A stretch of DNA of 32,973 nt from Protostelium mycophagum (Eukaryota > Evosea > Variosea > Protosteliida > Protosteliaceae): the NCBI GenBank assembly GCA_002081555.1, contig MZNV01001411.1, positions 1 through 32,973 of the forward strand. The letters run 5' to 3'. Below the pieces are notes generated by a model. The model was not told where the DNA came from, did no database searches, and was given only the letters and a program-made list of their open reading frames with translations. Position numbers and translations under genes: made by a program. This document shows, in pieces, positions 29,150 through 32,973 of the stretch (position 1 is its first letter; every line of letters begins with the position of its first letter).

Positions 29150-30883
29150 TTATTTCTGTCCGATTCTAATGGTCTCAGCTTCATAAGAGCTGGTTGTCTT
29201 GGTATCTTCCTGAAACTCGTCAACTACCGTGATTCTTCGCGTTTGTTACCGAGCTCACCTTGTTAGAAGGGACACCATACATCTTTTTCAGATCCTCCAT
29301 CGTGGTCCTCGGTCTGTGTTAAGTCATTCCACGTAACGCGGTTATCGTGACGTGTCACGGTAACAACCGCAGATCTCACCTTGTGTCTGGGGATTTCGGC
29401 TTGGGGCTGTCTGCCCGCTTTTCAGGTGTTCTACTCCTCTTGCTTTCTGTTGGTGAAGGAGATCTCCGATCGCGGCTGTCGCTCCTCCTTCTCTTACTAT
29501 CTCTATCTACAACGCTTTAACCGAATTTTCGCAGAAAATCCATCACAAGAGGATCTCATGACTTCGTACCTTCGCGTCTGTCATCTCTTCTTGGAGATCT
29601 AGATCTTCTCCTGTCCCTTCTTGGTGATGGAGATCTTCTCCTTCTGTCTCTCCCGCTGTCACGGTCTCTACCGCCATCACGCCTGTCCCTGTCTCGTCTC
29701 GGTGATGGAGATCTTCTCCTGTCCCTTCCACTGTCTCGTCTTGGTGATGGAGATCTTCTCCTGTCCCTTCCGCTGTCTCTTCTTGGTGATGGAGATCTTC
29801 TCCTGTCCCTTCCGCTGTCTCTCCTCGGTGATGGAGATCTGCCTCTGTCCCTTCGGGGCGAGGGTGTTCTTTTTCTCCTATCTTTGTCAGCCAAAGTGAT
29901 GCTTTACAAGATCTCATCACCTTGGTGAAGTAGATCTCTTCCTGGGGGAAATGCTCCTGCTTGCCTTTCTGGCGGGAGACTTACCCGCCCCCTCTCTCCC
30001 CCCCTTGATCCCCAGGTCAGACAGACATTGTTCGATCTCGCGCTGTACAGGTACCGGAATACGTGGGAACAAAGTGTCAAAGTATTTGATGTCAGTCAAG
30101 ATCTCGATCAGAAATTTCCCAAAGGGGCTGTGGTCATGAGCGAGGATAGAATTGTAGATGAGATGTACTTACGTGGAGGGGTGTTTGGGGCCCCTGACAA
30201 AGAGTGCAGAGTCGTCCTGTACGTAGTTTTCAAACCAACTCCAGAGCTCATTAGGAGGACAAGTGTAGCGAAGATATAGAAATCCGACTGCACGAGCGTA
30301 TCTTTTATGATCAGAGAAAGATATGAATGTGACATCATTTTCATCATGATCAGGATCACAATTCATGGGCTTCTAACAGGCTGGCACAAAAGAACACTCA
30401 GGGAGAAGGCAGTTGAAGTTTTGATTTGATCGCTAAAAATGTGGAGGTTACTCACTGGTTATGAGGATCGTCGATTAAATTGATCATTTGCTTCTCAGTA
30501 AGTCTTAGGGTGAAAAACTTAAACATAAGACAGAAGGCAGTGGATGGAGTCTTTGTATTCTTGGATGCCCAAGGCTCTGATAATTAAATCAATCGCAGAT
30601 CAATATGTTCTAATCAGTAAAGAACATCGTCCTACCGAAATGTTTGAACTCCGATTGCCTACCAAGGGATGTCCTCAGAAATCACTCACCTAACATTTTC
30701 ACTTCTCGTTTTAACTCGTGCAAGACCTCGTGAAAAGTTGTTATCTCACTATAACATTCAGAAACAGAAGTATGATACAACATACAATAGCTCCTTGAAG
30801 TAATATGCGGTCAAAATGTTATTAAAAAGTATGCTCTCCAAGTTCATTGTGTCTGCATTACCCCACACGCTTAATTTGGACAT
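29150..30883 (-). CDS. PRP38-type pre-mRNA splicing factor with RS tail, 9 exons
   Basis: Component of the spliceosome needed for activation. Minus-strand exons 30883-30786, 30748-30690, 30576-30456, 30301-30173, 30127-29921, 29877-29570, 29506-29380, 29313-29259, 29209-29150 sum to 1164 nt (387 aa), all phases closing. PRP38 landmarks: NLESILFNNILTAYYFKELF, TTFHEVLHELKREVKMLEPW, STAFCLMFKFFTLRLTEKQM, YARAVGFLYLRYTCPPNELW, and YFDTLFPRIPVPVQREIEQC. After residue ~170 comes a long arginine/serine tail (RDSGRDRRRSPSPR repeated), as in PRPF38B, then a short conserved-looking end (MEDLKKMYGVPSNK). Its 5' end is 125 bp from a divergent gene. Confidence 0.94.
29607..29866 (-). repeat. 42-bp tandem coding repeat in the RS domain
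   Basis: Four or five imperfect copies of a 42-bp unit encoding RDSGRDRRRSPSPR within PRP38 exon 6; on the plus strand each unit carries GGTGATGGAGATCTTCTCCT. Adjacent copies are nearly identical at the DNA level, pointing to recent unit duplication. Confidence 0.85.
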
Positions 30884-31008
30884 GGCTGCTGTTGTTGTCT
30901 GGTCGTTGGGAAGATTGTTTTTGTTTCTACAACCGCTGTTGGCCGTTGCAGAAAAAGTCGCGAGAGCGCCAACAACCAAACATCGCACATCCAAAAACGA
31001 ATGAAATC
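30884..31008. promoter_or_regulatory. Short bidirectional promoter region
   Basis: The 125-bp gap between the divergent PRP38 start (30883) and the start of the gene at 31009. It must serve both genes unless leaders overlap. No motif stands out. Confidence 0.4.
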
Positions 31009-31599
31009 ATGCAAACCTACACACTCCCTAATTTCATGATGTATCCTGCGTCCATGTCACCAGAGCCACCACGAAGGAATAAGAGGAGGATCGATTTTGA
31101 AGAAGATGGGCTTCCCGCCAAGCGACCATATATCTCAGAAGAAGCGCCTCTTTCAACACAAAACTACACATCAACTGCACACATCCCAATGCAAAATGCC
31201 TTCCAAACGGAGAATCAGCTACAACTCGTTCCCTTCACTGGATCATCCTCTAAGCAGCAGCTCATCCCGTTTCGATCAATGAAGACAGTCGTATTAGAGC
31301 CTTTTCAACGAGAGATGATCAGGAGATTGATACAAAAAATGGATAGACAATCTATTTTAGATCTGATGTACAAAAACAATCTTCCACCTGCCCAAATATC
31401 TTTCTTTATGGACCTCATCGATCAAGAGTTGGTGAGTTTAAAGATTCATCATTTCACATCATATTCTAAACAATACAAGATGGCCTCAAATAGAATGGCC
31501 ACAGAACCTCGTGCACAGTTGTATGAAGATTACAATACGAGTACAGAAAGCAAAGTGGAAGAGATTGATGAATACAATGATGGAATGGTCACCGAATGA
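31009..31599 (+). CDS. Intronless 196-aa probable nuclear protein, unknown
   Basis: Single open frame, unusual in this intron-rich window. The start Met at 31009 (MQTYTLPNFMMYPASMSPEP) is chosen because the upstream frame overlaps the PRP38 first exon on the other strand. Residues ~22-40 hold a bipartite basic signal (RRNKRRIDFEEDGLPAKRP), suggesting nuclear import. The middle is Gln/Ser/Thr-rich. A compact helical block follows (LEPFQREMIRRLIQKMDRQS then ILDLMYKNNLPPAQISFFMD). The tail is acidic (SKVEEIDEYNDGMVTE). Codon use looks normal for the window. No family recognised. Confidence 0.7.
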   Translation: MQTYTLPNFMMYPASMSPEPPRRNKRRIDFEEDGLPAKRPYISEEAPLSTQNYTSTAHIPMQNAFQTENQLQLVPFTGSSSKQQLIPFRSMKTVVLEPFQREMIRRLIQKMDRQSILDLMYKNNLPPAQISFFMDLIDQELVSLKIHHFTSYSKQYKMASNRMATEPRAQLYEDYNTSTESKVEEIDEYNDGMVTE

Positions 31600-31873
31600 C
31601 CACAGTTAAGGTCTCATTTTACATTCCACTATCTTTTACATCCCAACGTATGTCACTTGTGAATGTTGTTGCACCATTTAAAGACGTCAAAATACAGGCC
31701 ATCTCTGTTGCAGTTTGGTTCTGTGATCAATTTCTTCCAACCAAGAGAAATCCTAACCGTGTATTTGCGGTAAACCTACGAGCCTTACTCTCGGTAACAT
31801 AACGTGACTTGATTCGAAGAATTTATTTTATCCTTGATTATTATTGGTTGAACAACAACTCAATTTTCATAAG

Positions 31874-31972
31874 GGGCCAGCCATAGATTTTAGGCTGGCT
31901 GAGATTCTTTGGCCAGATTTAACTTTTAAGGCTGGCCAAGGTTCTTGGGCTGGACTTGACTCTCAGGCCAGG
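31874..31972. repeat. Cluster of GGCTGGC / GGCCAG words in both orientations
   Basis: Within about 100 bp the core GGCCAGCC or GGCTGGC or parts of it occur six times (for example GGGGCCAGCC, TAGGCTGGCTGAG, TTGGCCAG, AAGGCTGGCCAAGG, GGGCTGG, CAGGCCAGGC), alternating in direction. Such subterminal repeats are typical of hAT and related DNA transposons. Confidence 0.5.
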
Positions 31973-32223
31973 CTTGGTCAAACCCTATAAATCAAAGTGA
32001 AAATTCATAGAAATTTACAAGATACCTTATCACATGAACATTAATGATTTTCTTAGATAATTATAGATTATATAAAATCTTAAAAATATTTATAATAAAA
32101 ATATAAAGCTGACTTGGGGGAAAAAATCAAGACAGAGCTCTATTCTCAGCATAGCTCTGGACATTCATGGAAGAAGAATCTGCCATGTTAGTATAGACTT
32201 GGGATACAGTTCATTGGTGTGCT

Positions 32224-32311
32224 CAACAGAAAGAGTTTTGAAGAAACTTACTACAATCTCTTGAACCTTCTCAGCAATGAGGCAAGAGTTTCTTCAAAAC
32301 TCTTTCTGTTG
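32224..32311. repeat. Perfect 25-bp inverted repeat (hairpin, 38-nt loop)
   Basis: CAACAGAAAGAGTTTTGAAG followed by AAACT at 32224-32248 is exactly complementary to 32287-32311. The loop contains ACTTACTACAA, whose complement TTGTAGTAAG appears again at about 32376-32386, extending the fold-back. Confidence 0.85.
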
Positions 32312-32681
32312 AGGAAAGAGTTTCATTCTGAAGTATACTACATCTGTGGTGAACATCTGTGATTCTTTCTCACGAAGTTGTAGTAAGCAATGTGACAAAT
32401 CTCAGCACTCTATCAATTTTACCTTGATAATCTATGTATATTTGATCTTGGTTTTATCACTGCAAATGTTAAACTACCTCAATTGGAAGACACCAACAGA
32501 TGCTTACTATCTCTGCTATGCAACAATTTGATGATTTTTACCAATAACTTGATCCAGCCCAATTTTGCAATTTTCCAAAAAATAATGCCAAATGGTGGTA
32601 GTTTTTCACATGTAAAAATCATTAAACTTGCCAATATGATGACATATTTCAACAAATTTGCATTGTGCAGAAACACTTTAT

Positions 32682-32973
32682 TTATTTCTGTGTCTGATAC
32701 AGAGAGTCCTGATTTTCCTCTTCAACTGAACCTAGATACATTAAACAAAGAAAAAAAGAAAACACACTTGCAGAATTTGGCTGAGCTCCATTGTTTTTGA
32801 TAATTTGATTTCTGAATGCAACAATTGAAGTAATCTCTTTTACAGACAGGCTCTCTACATATGCTCTGATGTTGTCTGTGTCAGTAGTTTTGCAAGTTGC
32901 CAGTCTCACAAACTGGAAGTTGTGCTTGATGGCATAAACTGCCAGAGAAGGGTGACCAGATGTGTCCAAAATA
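32682..32973 (-). CDS. Unknown protein, C-terminal end (cut by window edge)
   Basis: Two minus-strand exons join in phase over a 36-nt intron: from the right edge to about 32769, then about 32732-32682. The peptide reads LDTSGHPSLAVYAIKHNFQF then VRLATCKTTDTDNIRAYVES, LSVKEITSIVAFRNQIIKNN, and ends SVEEENQDSLYQTQK. No family recognised. Given the AT-rich, repeat-bearing surroundings it could belong to a transposable element, but nothing in the peptide proves that. Confidence 0.5.
   Translation of the reverse strand, partial: ILDTSGHPSLAVYAIKHNFQFVRLATCKTTDTDNIRAYVESLSVKEITSIVAFRNQIIKNNGAQPNSASVFSFFLCLMYLGSVEEENQDSLYQTQK

Larger units (their letters stand above)
31600..32681. other. AT-rich region with fold-back repeats, no supported gene
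   Basis: Composition changes sharply to AT-rich after about 31800. It holds a cluster of GGCTGGC/GCCAGCC words (31874-31972) and a perfect 25-bp inverted repeat (32224-32248 / 32287-32311). No coding frame is convincing. It may be the end of a transposable element that continues to the right. Confidence 0.5.

Noticed and set aside
29543-29920. Glu/His-rich open frame (RGDLHHQEETAEGT repeats) on the minus strand
   Set aside because: It is the shifted frame of the PRP38 RS repeats.
1-32973. tRNA, rRNA, CRISPR, operon or bacterial-type features
   Set aside because: None seen. Spliceosomal introns throughout exclude a prokaryotic source.

Overview
The window is nuclear DNA of an intron-dense, gene-dense protist. 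Reasons: spliceosomal GT-AG introns interrupt nearly every gene, many only 32-45 nt long; intergenic gaps are often under 200 bp; gene content is plainly eukaryotic (GPI transamidase subunit, 60S maturation factor, SR-type splicing factor, Rho GTPase). A fungal-type Zn2Cys6-PAS regulator next to animal-type genes (KIAA0513/SBF2 domain) and an F-box/LRR protein would fit an amoebozoan or a deep opisthokont relative. That placement is inference; nothing here is a taxonomic marker.

Layout. 1-870: end of a hAT transposase gene, then a TA-flanked MITE and a solo end of the same MITE family. 1006-3455 (+): apyrase, tail to tail with a beta-carbonic anhydrase (3398-4446, -). 4519-11702 (+): a run of same-strand genes: PAS-like protein, CG-1-like protein, KIAA0513/SBF2-domain protein, an unknown charged protein, and a Zn2Cys6-PAS transcription factor. 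11862-12742: a small membrane protein (+) and a two-TM membrane protein (-). 13403-15072 (-) and 15235-18105 (+): a saccharopine-dehydrogenase-like oxidoreductase and a membrane-anchored flavin monooxygenase, head to head over about 160 bp. 18551-19203 (+): Bar/Pat-like N-acetyltransferase. 19464-22119 (+): PIG-S. 22442-23914 (-): REI1/ZNF622. 24591-26873 (-): F-box/LRR protein. 27199-28988 (+): three compact genes, the middle one an atypical Rho GTPase. 29150-30883 (-): PRP38-type splicing factor with an RS tail, head to head with an unknown 196-aa protein (31009-31599, +). 31600-32973: AT-rich, with fold-back repeats and the end of an unknown minus-strand gene.

For seven genes (apyrase, carbonic anhydrase, SBF2 protein, Zn2Cys6-PAS factor, monooxygenase, acetyltransferase, PRP38) I rebuilt complete exon chains by hand; all reading phases close without a frameshift. 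That supports the ultra-short introns, and one GC-AG intron. Most genes are unrelated housekeeping neighbours. The 4.5-11.7 kb block is richer in possible regulators than expected by chance.

The most unusual signals outside the genes are short self-complementary words in introns: GAAATTTC many times in the monooxygenase introns and in other genes, TGACGTCA-type words next to 3' splice sites, and GCGGTnnTAACCGC in intergenic gaps and introns. There are also two tiny piggyBac-like MITEs, one inside a monooxygenase intron.
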